Shown here: piece by piece, positions 29,330 through 38,268 of the stretch
Position numbering within the stretch: position 1 is the stretch's first letter
Layout of the letters: every line of letters starts with the position of its first letter
NCBI GenBank assembly: GCA_023955635.1
Contig: JAMXHR010000002.1
Location: forward strand, 248,001 to 312,000
Source of the DNA: Methanosarcina sp. ERenArc_MAG2
GTDB taxonomy: Archaea > Halobacteriota > Methanosarcinia > Methanosarcinales > Methanosarcinaceae
Direction: 5' to 3'
DNA length: 64,000 nucleotides
Notes under the pieces: generated by a model
Told to the model about the DNA's origin: nothing
What the model saw: only the letters and a program-made list of their open reading frames with translations
The model's database searches: none
Translations under genes and position numbers: made by a program

Positions 29330-30654
29330 AGGAACAAAACATATATAATTTCAATTATTTCTCTTACCATCTATAATGTTTGTTAGAAGCCATTACAAAT
29401 GATTAAAAGGAATCTAATTTGACGCTACGCATAAAATATCCTGAAGAAATTGAAACTCGAATGAAAGCATTTTATGATAGTTTGAACGAGAAAGATCGGA
29501 GAAGATACGCAGCTATCGAAGCAATTAAATTAGGTCACGGAGGACAAATCTATATTAGTAGTGTCCTGGGCTGCCACTTTCAGACTGTCATGGCTGGAAT
29601 TAATGAAATCACCAATGGTACAGAAACCCCAGAGGACAGAATTCGAAAGCCTGGTGGGGGTAAAAAGAAAATCATCGACACGGTGGAAAATATCGATGAA
29701 ATATTTTTTGATATTCTAAAAAACCATACGGCTGGAAGCCCTATGGATGAAGAACTAAAATGGACAAACCTGAACCTTAAAGAAATTTCAAAGGTTTTTA
29801 AATCAAAGGGTATGAATATAACTCCCTATGTAGTAAAGCAGCTCTTAAAGAAACATGGTTTTGTAAAAAGGAAAATGCAAAAAGCTGTCACAATGAAAGA
29901 CTCTAAAGATAGAAATGAGCAATTTGAGAGAATTCACGAGTTAAAGGAAGAGTACTCAAAAAGCGCTAATCCTATTATCAGTATAGATGTAAAAAAAGAA
30001 GTCATAGGTAATTTCTACCGTGATGGTAAAGTTTATTGTACCCACACAGTAAAGGTATATGACCACGACTTCAATACATTTTCAGATGGGGTTGTAATTC
30101 CACATGGCATATACGATCTAAAAAGTAACGAAGGATACATCACCCTAGGAACCAGTAAGGATACAAGCGAGTTTTGTTGTGACTGCATTAAAGACTGGTG
30201 GGAAAAATACGGTAAAAACAAATATCCAGAAGCAAATAGCATTTTAACCTTAGCTGATGGTGGTGGAAGCAACTCAAGCAGGAATTATATTTTCAAGGAA
30301 GATTTGCAAAAGATGGTAAATGAAATTGGAATTGAAATCAGAATGGCTCATTATCCACCATATACGTCGAAATACAATCCAATAGAACACAGGTTATTCT
30401 GTCATGTTACGAATGCATGCAAAGGTACTGTTTTCAGCAATATTGAGGTGGTCAAAAGCCTTGTTGAGAAGACTTACACATCTACAGGACTCAAAGTGTT
30501 TTCGACTATAAAGGATAAAGTTTATGCCACGGGAAGAAAAGCAACTGAAAACTTCAAGGAAAAAATGAAAATTGTATTTGATGATTATTTAGGAAAATGG
30601 AATTACAGAGCAATTCCACAAGTGAAAAATTGAAGTTATATTTGCAGCATTCCT
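29330..30654 (+). mobile_element. ISAzo13-type insertion sequence, copy 2
   Basis: 1325 bp with the same ends as copy 1 at 3526-4850 but in opposite orientation. It is inserted next to a MITE-family end (29293). The flanks ACTA / TAGT extend the terminal palindrome by chance or by target choice; no direct target repeat is visible. Confidence 0.85.
29419..30633 (+). CDS. ISAzo13-family DDE transposase (identical second copy)
   Basis: 404 residues, identical in sequence to the protein of copy 1, starting at TTG (TTGACGCTACGC) with AAAAGGAATC upstream. DDE core motifs SIDVKKE, ADGGGSN and NPIEHR are intact, so this copy should be active. Confidence 0.85.
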   Translation: MTLRIKYPEEIETRMKAFYDSLNEKDRRRYAAIEAIKLGHGGQIYISSVLGCHFQTVMAGINEITNGTETPEDRIRKPGGGKKKIIDTVENIDEIFFDILKNHTAGSPMDEELKWTNLNLKEISKVFKSKGMNITPYVVKQLLKKHGFVKRKMQKAVTMKDSKDRNEQFERIHELKEEYSKSANPIISIDVKKEVIGNFYRDGKVYCTHTVKVYDHDFNTFSDGVVIPHGIYDLKSNEGYITLGTSKDTSEFCCDCIKDWWEKYGKNKYPEANSILTLADGGGSNSSRNYIFKEDLQKMVNEIGIEIRMAHYPPYTSKYNPIEHRLFCHVTNACKGTVFSNIEVVKSLVEKTYTSTGLKVFSTIKDKVYATGRKATENFKEKMKIVFDDYLGKWNYRAIPQVKN

Positions 30655-30904
30655 TAGTATCAGGAATAATGTGTTTTCCAACAAAAACGCTATCAGTAAA
30701 AGATTACGAAAAAAACAAGTTAACTGTTGAAAGTAGGTTTTAAGACCTTATTTCTCCGTATATTAACTATGAGAAAATTATTCTGTAAAAAATTGCTCTG
30801 CGTAAAATTATTCTGTTAAACTGTGCATGTGTACATCTATCAGCAACAGTTATAAGAAAATTCAGTACAATCTGTATCAGGAAAGTTCAGGCAGGACTTT
30901 AAAG

Positions 30905-31948
30905 ATGTTTAATTCAGGGCGAAAGAAGGTAAGTCTAAGAGCAAGGTTTCGGAAGGTAGTCCACAGGAATCCCCACATTGTATATAAGATAGCTGCTGTT
31001 TTCCTGCTTGTCATATACATCCTGACTTTCGAGTATCTCATGGTCCTCGAGAACCAGCCCGAAAACGCAAATCTTGTAACTGCCATCTACTGGGCCACAA
31101 CTACTATTGCAACGGTAGGCTATGGCGATGTGGTCTTTACTTCCTTGACAGGAAGAATTTTTACTATAATTATACAGGTTTTAGGTATAATTCTGATTTC
31201 GGGTTTTCTTGTGACTTATGTTGTTACTCCCTGGATGGACAGAGTTATTAAGTTCAGGCTGCCAAGAAAGGTCTCTTCAGGTATGAAAGATCACATAATT
31301 ATCTGCGGATATAATCAATTGGTTGAAACCCTGATAGACGAATTGGCCGAGCAGGATATGTTATTTGTAATAGTAGAAGACGAAGAAGAGTTGATCAGGG
31401 AACTTGTTTATAAAAACATTCCCTGCATTTTCGGGGCTCCGAGCGATAAGCAGACACTTACGAATGCTGGCATAGAAAAGGCCAAACTCCTTATTGCAAA
31501 TAAATCTGATGAAAAAAATGCGAATATCGTTTTGACAGCCAGGGAGTTTCAGAATATCAACATTATTGCCGTTGTTGAGGACCGGTCTAACTCAAAATAC
31601 CTCAAGTATGCTGGGGCCGATACTGTTGTCTCTCCCAAATGGATGTTCGGGCAGTTTCTCGGGAAAAAGGCAATAGACAGGCTTGTAAGCCGGGTTACGG
31701 GAGCAACTGAGATTTTTGAAGGAGTTCATATTATTGAGTTTCCTGTCTATCTTAAAAGCCCTCTTATAGGCAAAACGCTTAAGGAAGTTTCCAGCCAGCA
31801 GCTCACGGGTGCAAAAATTGTAGGAACCTGGAAAAGCGGAACCTTGTCCTTTGACCCTAAGGAAGAAGATGTTGTCCGAGAAAATTCAGTTTTGCTGGCT
31901 GTAGGAACCCGAGAAGAGCTTTCAAAACTGAAGAAATTGACGCATTGA
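30905..31948 (+). CDS. Two-helix potassium channel with RCK domain
   Basis: 347 residues from ATG at 30905 (AGGA ten bases upstream); an earlier ATG at 30827 lacks a ribosome site. Two membrane helices surround the pore helix and filter TTTIATVGYGDV. Then TrkA-N/RCK (HIIICGYNQLVETLIDEL) and TrkA-C (about 260-340). The channel lets K+ pass through the cytoplasmic membrane and the RCK ring gates it. The nucleotide loop reads GYNQLV, lacking the GxGxxG glycines, so control by NAD is unlikely and Ca2+ or another ligand as in MthK is possible. It is followed by a separate TrkA gene. Confidence 0.9.
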   Translation: MFNSGRKKVSLRARFRKVVHRNPHIVYKIAAVFLLVIYILTFEYLMVLENQPENANLVTAIYWATTTIATVGYGDVVFTSLTGRIFTIIIQVLGIILISGFLVTYVVTPWMDRVIKFRLPRKVSSGMKDHIIICGYNQLVETLIDELAEQDMLFVIVEDEEELIRELVYKNIPCIFGAPSDKQTLTNAGIEKAKLLIANKSDEKNANIVLTAREFQNINIIAVVEDRSNSKYLKYAGADTVVSPKWMFGQFLGKKAIDRLVSRVTGATEIFEGVHIIEFPVYLKSPLIGKTLKEVSSQQLTGAKIVGTWKSGTLSFDPKEEDVVRENSVLLAVGTREELSKLKKLTH

Positions 31949-32071
31949 TCCGATATTTTAATATACATTATAAATTTTATTCATATGAGCGAGTAGAAGA
32001 TGGATGAATTTTAAGAAAACTAATTAAAACCGAGTTTAAAGAATATTATTTATAGAATTTTGGGGCCAGGC

Positions 32072-32749
32072 ATGGAGACAAAAGGACATCTAGTCGTACT
32101 TGGATATGGAGATGTCGGAAAAAGCATCGTAAACATACTCGCTGGAGGACCATTTCGTTTTGTCGTCGTGGACTCTAATGAGAAAGTTTTTGAGAATGTT
32201 GATTTCGAACATTTAGTTGGTAACGGAGCGGATGAAGATGTACTGATTGCAGCTGGAGTACAAACAGCTTCTTTTGAATTTGTGGCTCTTAACGATGATA
32301 CCAATGTTATTTTCGCAACTCTTATTTCAAGGAGCCTGAACCCGGAAATTACCATTGTGGCAAGGGCAAATTCCGTAAAATCCATAGACAAGATATACAA
32401 GGCAGGAGCAGATTACGTTGGATCTCTTTCCATAATAGCTGGCCAGCTGCTTGCCAAAATGACTGCAAATTGCGTGGGGAACAGCTGTAGACTCGATGAG
32501 GACATAATGCTTTACGAGGGCATAGAAATTGAAAAACACCGCATTGAAAAGGGTTCTTTCCTTGACAACAAGTCAATAGAAGATCTTGATCTCGAAAGAC
32601 AGATCGGCTGTACCATAATAGGCATCGAACGCGGAAAACTCATCATAACTGCTCTTAAAAGGCAGACAACAATAAAGGCAGGAGACATGATCGCAGTTGT
32701 GGGGAGCAGTAAGCAGATTTCCGAGTTTAAGGAAAGGTATCTCGAGTGA
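32072..32749 (+). CDS. TrkA-type potassium-transport regulator
   Basis: 225 residues from ATG at 32072, with GGGGCC just upstream; a TTG at 32060 is possible. TrkA-N with a complete nucleotide loop (VVLGYGDVGKSI) and acidic end FVVVDSN, followed by TrkA-C (about 140-225). It probably binds NAD(H) or ATP and regulates a channel or transporter, most simply the channel encoded 120 bp upstream, whose own Rossmann loop is degenerate. The TnpB element begins directly at its stop codon. Confidence 0.85.
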   Translation: METKGHLVVLGYGDVGKSIVNILAGGPFRFVVVDSNEKVFENVDFEHLVGNGADEDVLIAAGVQTASFEFVALNDDTNVIFATLISRSLNPEITIVARANSVKSIDKIYKAGADYVGSLSIIAGQLLAKMTANCVGNSCRLDEDIMLYEGIEIEKHRIEKGSFLDNKSIEDLDLERQIGCTIIGIERGKLIITALKRQTTIKAGDMIAVVGSSKQISEFKERYLE

Positions 32750-32960
32750 ACTACCCCTCCCTAAAATCTGATGATTTTGAGGAAGGGGCTTCTTGGTTCA
32801 TCCTTCGAACTACTGTTCGCAAGTCCCCGAGCCCATCCCCTACGTTCCGTAGGTGTCAGATAACTATTAGATTTTGATCTTGAAGAGAGAATTTCTTTAT
32901 ATTGATTGCTGCATTGATGTCTCTATCATGCTTTGTTTTACAATCCGGACATTCCCATTC
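32748..32960 (-). ncRNA. Predicted omega-RNA/right end of the TnpB element
   Basis: Downstream of tnpB on the minus strand lies a strong hairpin: CCCCTCCCTAAAATC pairs with GATTTTGAGGAAGGGG (32755-32790), plus smaller ones (CGAACTACTGTTCG, CTACGTTCCGTAG). In IS200/IS605 elements the right end and tnpB 3' part form the guide RNA, whose guide is the flanking DNA; here that would be the end of trkA. Boundaries are inferred. Confidence 0.45.
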
Positions 32961-33970
32961 TCTATCCTTCAAGGTTAAGTTAGAATTGTGATAACCACAG
33001 ACATTGCACAGCTTGGAGGATGGTTCAAATCTGCCTATTCTCAAGATAGTTTTACCGAACCACTTAGCTTTATATTCCAATTTTGTTACAAAACTGCTCC
33101 ATCCTGCATCTGAAATTGATTGAGCCAGACAATGATTCTTTACCATACCTTTAACACTCAGTGTTTCCAACGATATAGCTTGGTTCTCGCTAACAAGTTT
33201 AAAAGAGAGTTGATGTTGGAAATTATTTCTCTGATTGCTAATGATTTCATGAATTTTTGAAAGATGCTGTCTTGATTTTCTACGGTTATTTGATCCAATA
33301 ACTTTCTTTGATACTCGTTTCTGCAAACATTTCATTCTTTTAAGAGAGTTTTTGAAATACTTTGGATTTTCAACTTTTTCTCCATTAGAGAGAACTGCAA
33401 AATCTTTGATACCTACATCAATTCCTATGACATTGGATTCTGATATTTTCTGTTTGTCGGGAAATTCTTTTCCATCATCCACAAGAATACTAATGAAGTA
33501 TTTTCCTGTACTTGATTTGGAAATGGTTGCAGTCTTCATAGCACCTTCAAACCTTCTATGAAGGACTGCTTTAACTTCTTCAATCTTAGGAAGTTTGATA
33601 GTGTTTGTATTAAAATCTACAGTATAATGTTGTGGCAGTTGGAAAGATTGTACCGGATTCTTCTTTGATTTGAAGTTAGGAAATCCAGTTTTCTCCTAAA
33701 GAACTTAGTGAATGCTGATTCGACATTCACTAATGAAGCTAAAAGCGCCTGCGAATTGATAGATTTCAACCATGTATTAGCAGGTTTAACTTCATGAACA
33801 AGTATTTTTTGTAAGTCAAATCTTGAAATTGATTTATTTGATTGTTGATAAGTCTTGATTTTCTGCTCTAAAGCCCAATTATAGACAAATCTACAAGCAC
33901 CAAAATTGATTTTTATAAATTCTTCTTGGTTTTTGTCTGGGTAGATTCGGTACTTATAAACTTTGAGCAT
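32856..33970 (-). CDS. tnpB: TnpB RNA-guided nuclease of an IS200/IS605-type element, one frameshift
   Basis: About 370 residues. N terminus MLKVYKYRIYPDKNQEEFIK is typical of TnpB. RuvC-like motifs: GIDVGIKDFAVLSNG (Asp), ETLSVKGM (Glu) and HDRDINAAINI (Asp), with a zinc finger CNVCGYHNSN...CPDC before the last. The nuclease cuts DNA matching its guide RNA. The T4 run at 33689-33692 needs one base more to fuse the N-terminal part (33970-33617) with the rest. No TnpA transposase is present, so it is an orphan type that depends on other elements for movement. It sits between trkA and a KaiC-like gene. Confidence 0.85.
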
Positions 33971-34239
33971 TACATATCATACATTTTAAAGAGATATATA
34001 CATTTCGTTAAAAGGCAGTTTGTAAAGTTTTGAAGTTATCTTAACAATTGTGCGAGGCTGCGCTTTCATCCCCCACCTGTCGGCTGATGCATCCGAGGAA
34101 GGGAACTTCCCGCTGTGCCTCTGTGCTCCCAAGTTAAAAGGCTGCATTTTTAAAACTTGTTTAACTTTTTAGGAGAGAATATATCACTTAAGACATATTA
34201 TAATAAATAAGGAACTTGCCTCGTTTAAGATGTGATAAT

Positions 34240-34950
34240 ATGGAAAATTTGTCTACAGGGATCGAAGGATTGGATATGTTGATGGATGGGGGGTATCCTA
34301 AGGGAAAGAGCATCCTGGTTACCGGCCCGCCAGGTGCCGGAAAAACTATCCTCGCGCTCCATTTCCTTCACAGGAGTTGCAAGGAAGGCAAGAAATGCAT
34401 AATGATCCTTACAAGGGAACTTACGGAGGATATCATTAGCCAGTCCCAGAACCTCAACCTTGACCTCAAGCCTTTTCTGAAAAGCGGGCAGCTCAGTATC
34501 CGGAATATCTTTGAAGATAAGATGAATAAAATCAAAAGTGTTTCGAAATTCGGGAAAGGGCTCTGTTCTGTGGATACGGATATAATCGAATATCTTAATT
34601 CGATGTCTCCTGAAGTCGATGTTTTGGTCATCGACAACATTGGGGTAATGGCTATAAGTCATGATATTAGAGAATTTGCCGATGAATTCAGCTCGATAAG
34701 CATTATCCTTCTAAAAAGCGGATGTACAAGCCTTTTCGTTATGGATGAGGATTCTTACGACCTGACCCACAGGCTTACCGGCTATATGGTTTTCGGGCTT
34801 ATTCGGCTTACAACGCAGGAGAACTTCAGCTCCGGAAGGACAAAGAAATACCTTTACATAGAAAAAATGAGAAATAAGGCTGTTCCGGTCAAGTATTCCT
34901 TGTTTGACATTACCCCGGACGGATTGAGAATAATTACAGGCACGAAGTGA
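34240..34950 (+). CDS. KaiC-like RecA-superfamily ATPase, copy 1
   Basis: 236 residues from ATG at 34240; a TTG at 34216 is less likely. Walker A GPPGAGKT at 29-36, Walker B VLVIDNIG near 128-135, then the KaiC-type end. It is a single-domain KaiC/Rad55-like signalling ATPase. In the position of the catalytic pair (EE in KaiC, TEETPEDI in the neighbour) it has TRELTEDI, so the first glutamate is arginine and hydrolysis may be weak. It converges on the receiver gene at 35031 and is a paralogue of the gene at 35877-36598. Confidence 0.85.
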   Translation: MENLSTGIEGLDMLMDGGYPKGKSILVTGPPGAGKTILALHFLHRSCKEGKKCIMILTRELTEDIISQSQNLNLDLKPFLKSGQLSIRNIFEDKMNKIKSVSKFGKGLCSVDTDIIEYLNSMSPEVDVLVIDNIGVMAISHDIREFADEFSSISIILLKSGCTSLFVMDEDSYDLTHRLTGYMVFGLIRLTTQENFSSGRTKKYLYIEKMRNKAVPVKYSLFDITPDGLRIITGTK

Positions 34951-35030
34951 CCTTTCTGCCTTTTATTCATTTCCTCAACCGAATACTTTATTAAAAAAGG
35001 TAATTCCGGCACGTAAGTGAGGACTAAATC

Positions 35031-35876
35031 TCACCCTGCTTTTATAAGGAATTCACAGCAGTCGTTTCTGTTCCCTATGGTCTTGAGCGCCTCAACGCTG
35101 AAGTCGGAGTCCACTTTCAGGGTTATATTTGAGAAAATTTTTCTGGTCAAAGTGCACAATATCGGGTTTTTGCGGGCTTCTTCTCCTTTCCAGGGGCACT
35201 TTGTTCCCCTTATTATCCAGGATTTTTCTTTTTCAACCATTACAGAGGAAAAATCTCCGCCTAACTGGTTCATTATTTCAGCGCAGATTTTCCCTGCGTA
35301 AGCGAAGTCCATCTTCCTGTTCTCCAGATGGTATATGTCAAGAAGCGTTTTTTCGACCATTCCTGTCATCTGGTTAATTATTATCTTCTTTTCGTCATTG
35401 GAAATAGACTGAAGAAGAGTCGGAATGATTCCGGTAAGGATGTTCTGTATCCGGTTTTTAATTTCAAGGCTGTCGCGGTCAGCCATAAGCCGGTCATGCA
35501 TCCACTTTACCCTGAGCAGGGACTTTACTCTGGTCTTAAGCTCAAGCCTGTTTATGGGTTTTGTAAGGAAATCATCAGCTCCGGCTTCAATCCCTTTTAT
35601 CCGGTCTTCAAATTCGGAAAGAGCAGTCAGCATAAGGACCGGGATGAACTGGGTGTCCGGGTCGTTTTTGATAAGTTTGCAGACATCATAGCCACTCATC
35701 TCAGGCATCATTACATCCAGGAGAATTATGTCAAGTTTTTCTTCCTTTAATTTCAGGATAGCTTCTTTTCCGCTATATGCAGTAATGATATCATAAGGCT
35801 CCAGTGAAAGGTAGGCTTCTATAAGCTCTACGTTTTCAGGCATGTCATCGACAATGAGGATTTTCGGTTTGCTTTT
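35031..35876 (-). CDS. Response regulator: receiver plus methanogen output domain (MetOD1)
   Basis: About 280 residues. Receiver domain with ILIVDDMPENVEL (acidic pocket), LDVMMPEMSGYD (phospho-acceptor), LMLTALS and TKPI. A helical linker leads to a C-terminal domain with GTKCPWKGEEARKNPILCTL and NDCCEF, the cysteine pattern of MetOD1. Without a start at the first ATG (35843) the acidic pair VDD would be lost; the frame is open up to the stop of the KaiC-like gene at 35877 but has no start codon, and the overlapping ATGA start needs one base less (or two more) in the A5 run near 35872. Output partner unknown. Confidence 0.8.
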   Translation of the reverse strand, partial: KSKPKILIVDDMPENVELIEAYLSLEPYDIITAYSGKEAILKLKEEKLDIILLDVMMPEMSGYDVCKLIKNDPDTQFIPVLMLTALSEFEDRIKGIEAGADDFLTKPINRLELKTRVKSLLRVKWMHDRLMADRDSLEIKNRIQNILTGIIPTLLQSISNDEKKIIINQMTGMVEKTLLDIYHLENRKMDFAYAGKICAEIMNQLGGDFSSVMVEKEKSWIIRGTKCPWKGEEARKNPILCTLTRKIFSNITLKVDSDFSVEALKTIGNRNDCCEFLIKAG

Positions 35877-36598
35877 TCATTCAGCAAGAATTCCTCCCCC
35901 GGACTCATGAATTTTAATCCCTTCGGATGTGATCTCAAAAATATACATCTCGAGAGAAATTGGAGTGCCGCGCATCTTGGGTATGCTCAGATAACGCTCC
36001 ATTTTTCCAAGGTAAGAATTTTCTTTTACCAGCAAGCGGATAGACCCGTAGACTGAATACTCAGCAAGCTGGTGGGTCATGTTGTGTGCGGATTCGTCCA
36101 TAATTAAAAGAGTAGTACAGCCTTTTTTCTCACCAGATAATTCAGCGCGTCAAACTGATCTTTCAGTTTTTTCGTAGAGACATGGAGGACAAAGGTCCCT
36201 AAATTGTCTATCAAAAGGCATTCGATTCCTTCACTTACTAATTCTATAAGACCTGGAATTTCGATATCCAGGTTTTCAGGCTTGAACCCGTATCTGGTCT
36301 GCCCTACAATTTCTGAACGGTTCTCAAAGACGTTTTCTATAATAAGCTGTCCGCTTTCATAGTACGGCTTAAGGTCGTGCCCAAGCAGACCTGCCTGATA
36401 GAGGATATCCTCGGGAGTTTCTTCGGTTGCGATTATCATGCATTTCCTGCCTTCAAGACAGTTCTTATAAATGAAATGGATTCCGAAGATTGTTTTTCCG
36501 CTCCCTGCCATGCCTGTTATAAGAGTTACTTTATTTACAGGATAACCCCCAATAAGTTTCCTGTCCAGTTCTTCGATGCCTGTTGAAACCCTCTCCAT
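35877..36598 (-). CDS. KaiC-like RecA-superfamily ATPase, copy 2, one frameshift
   Basis: About 240 residues. Walker A GMAGSGKT at 29-36, catalytic pair in ATEETPEDI, Walker B CLLIDNLGT. The C-terminal part reads LIMDESAHNMTHQLAEYSVYG after repair. The T6 run at 36123-36128 needs one more base. It is directly upstream of, and translationally next to, the receiver-MetOD1 gene, so the two likely act together: the receiver may steer the ATPase or the reverse. Paralogue of the gene at 34240, which lacks one of the two glutamates. Confidence 0.85.
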
Positions 36599-36716
36599 TT
36601 TTCCCCACTCTTTTTATTTCTATTTTAATAACTTTCCACATTATGAAGTCGTATAAACTCATTAGCTCGAAATCATTAGAACAGTTTCCAACTGACCCCC
36701 TATATTTAGAAACTGT

Positions 36717-37008
36717 TTATAATATAAAATAAAAAGATGTTTTTTCTACGTAATTTCACTTTTATATAAACTAGTGTTAATATTATACTTCATATTTTAT
36801 AATTAAGCCCATCATTTGACTATTCCGGAAAATATTTTACCCAATATATTTTAATTAGCTTTAATATAAAATAAAAAGATGTTTTTTTACGTAATTTCAC
36901 TTTTATATAAACTAGTGTTAATATTATACTTCATATTTTATAATTAAGCCCGTCATTTGACTATTCCGGAAAATATTTTCCCCAATATATTTTAATTAGC
37001 TTTATATT
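36717..37008. repeat. 142-bp tandem duplication, two copies
   Basis: AATATAAAATAAAAAGATGT, CACTTTTATATAAACTAGTG, CCCATCATTTGACTATTCCG and CCAATATATTTTAATTAGCT occur twice, 142 bp apart, with only a few differences. Each copy holds a TATA-like TTTTATATAAA. The block lies upstream of the KaiC-like copy 2 (minus strand). Confidence 0.85.
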
Positions 37009-37242
37009 TCTCTTTATGAAATCCAATCTATCATATTTTTTTCATAATGTGTCTTTGCTAATTCTGTCCCACTTACTATATATTTTTATTTATCCCTCTG
37101 TTATCCTTACCTCATCTGAACATTTTGTATGGGATTTCCAGGATGATTTCCCCCAGTCCGGGTCTTTAACCTTGAATAGTTCTCTTTTCACCTTTTTTAC
37201 TCCGATATACCTTTTTTGTCCATTTCTGTTCTCTTCTCTCTT

Positions 37243-37357
37243 TTCTTCTGTTCTCTGCCCTCTTCTTCTGTTCTCTTCTCTCTTTTCTTTTCTTCTCTGC
37301 CCTCTTCTTCTGTTCTCTTCTCTCTTTTCTTTTCTTCTCTGCCCTCTTCTTCTCCTG
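37243..37357. repeat. 42-bp polypyrimidine tandem repeat
   Basis: Nearly pure C/T on the plus strand; TTCTCTGCCCTCTTCTTCTG recurs every 42 bp about three times. The open frame across it (Leu/Phe/Ser only) is considered an artefact of composition. Confidence 0.75.
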
Positions 37358-37445
37358 TCTTAATTTCTGTTCCTGTTTCTCCTCCTGTCTGAATTTTGAG
37401 AGAAACCTTTAATAAAGATAGATCCCATCAATAATGCTGCACTGC

Positions 37446-37539
37446 GGGCTCGTAGGGTAGCCAGGATATCCTAATGGGCTTCGAAGTAAGATTATTACGA
37501 AGATACCCATTGACTCGCGTTCGAATCGCGGCGGGCCCG
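37446..37539 (+). tRNA. tRNA-Arg(TCG) with a 20-nt intron
   Basis: Acceptor stem GGGCTCG pairs with CGGGCCC, discriminator G. T8 A9, D arm with A14, GG and A21, anticodon stem ATGGG/CCCAT, T arm TCGCG-TTCGAAT-CGCGG. The anticodon loop is interrupted: CTTC/GAAG forms a 4-bp helix flanked by two 3-nt bulges (GAA and ATA) and a further GTAA/TTAC helix, the canonical bulge-helix-bulge. Splicing after the second base of each bulge removes 37485-37504 and leaves loop CTTCGAA, anticodon TCG, reading CGA codons. CCTTTAATAAAG at about 37407 is a plausible TATA element. Confidence 0.85.
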
Positions 37540-38008
37540 CTAAATTCTTTTGATCTGGCTTCCTTAATCCTGTGAAATTTTCAACAGTATGTTCTTTTTG
37601 AGGCACAAATGAGGGTTAGTCTCTACTATTTCTATGGTGGGATACAGCATGTAATCGGGGCTCTGGCTTTCCTGATCAAGATAAGACAATTCTTAAAGTT
37701 TGGGGTTAAAAAAATAACCTGTAGACCTGGATCAAAAAGGCGAAAAGAAACACTTACAACCGAATTTATGTATTAACTAATTCTTTCTCTTAATTCGTTT
37801 TTTGATTTTACTTTTATCCTTTTCAACATGTAGCTAACCATTTTTTCAGAAATACCTCTCAATAATATTTAATATCCGCTTGCAAGGATTGAAACTAAAT
37901 CGACAAATATATAAGGTTAAAACTTATTTAAATTCACTACCCAGATCCTCTAAAAACCAATAAACATTTTTCAACTATTGGAAAGTCAATAAACTGAGTG
38001 AGAGGATC
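37540..38008. other. Intergenic; one CRISPR-repeat-like stretch
   Basis: No gene supported. GCTTGCAAGGATTGAAACT at about 37876 resembles the 3' end of many type I-B CRISPR repeats, but it occurs once. Confidence 0.3.
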
Positions 38009-38268
38009 ATGGACAAAAAATTCAGGGTTGTTTCACCGACATAGCAAAAATTAACGAGATAAAAAAGGGAAATAGATTAGTGGTCTTTGTAAGGAGAGAA
38101 GTAAAAATGACTCTGAGTGCCATTTACTATTATTTTATTGCACGTGCTATGATGACTGGTGTACAGATCGCTGATCTGTTTAATCTGAATATAGACCAAA
38201 ACTCAAATGGGAGAATTTCTATCAGTTTCGAGGCTTCGAATTTTCTCTCTAAATTGCGCAAAAAATAA
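38009..38268 (+). CDS. Small hypothetical protein, one frameshift
   Basis: With one extra base in the A6 run at 38015-38020 the frame from ATG (GAGAGG upstream) reads MDKKIQGCFTDIAKINEIKK and continues through VVFVRREVKMTLSAIYYYFI to the stop, 86 residues. Without it, a 53-residue form from the internal ATG at 38107, which has AAGGAG upstream, remains. No family recognised; the middle is moderately hydrophobic. Confidence 0.5.

Noticed and set aside
32856-33539. Treating the two TnpB frames as separate genes
   Set aside because: The N-terminal and catalytic parts join with one added base and neither is complete alone.
37016-37363. 115-residue open frame rich in Leu, Phe and Ser
   Set aside because: Follows from a 42-bp polypyrimidine repeat; no ribosome site and no protein-like composition.
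37446-37539. Reading the tRNA as tRNA-Glu(TTC)
   Set aside because: It would need a misplaced anticodon stem; the bulge-helix-bulge fits exactly and gives TCG.
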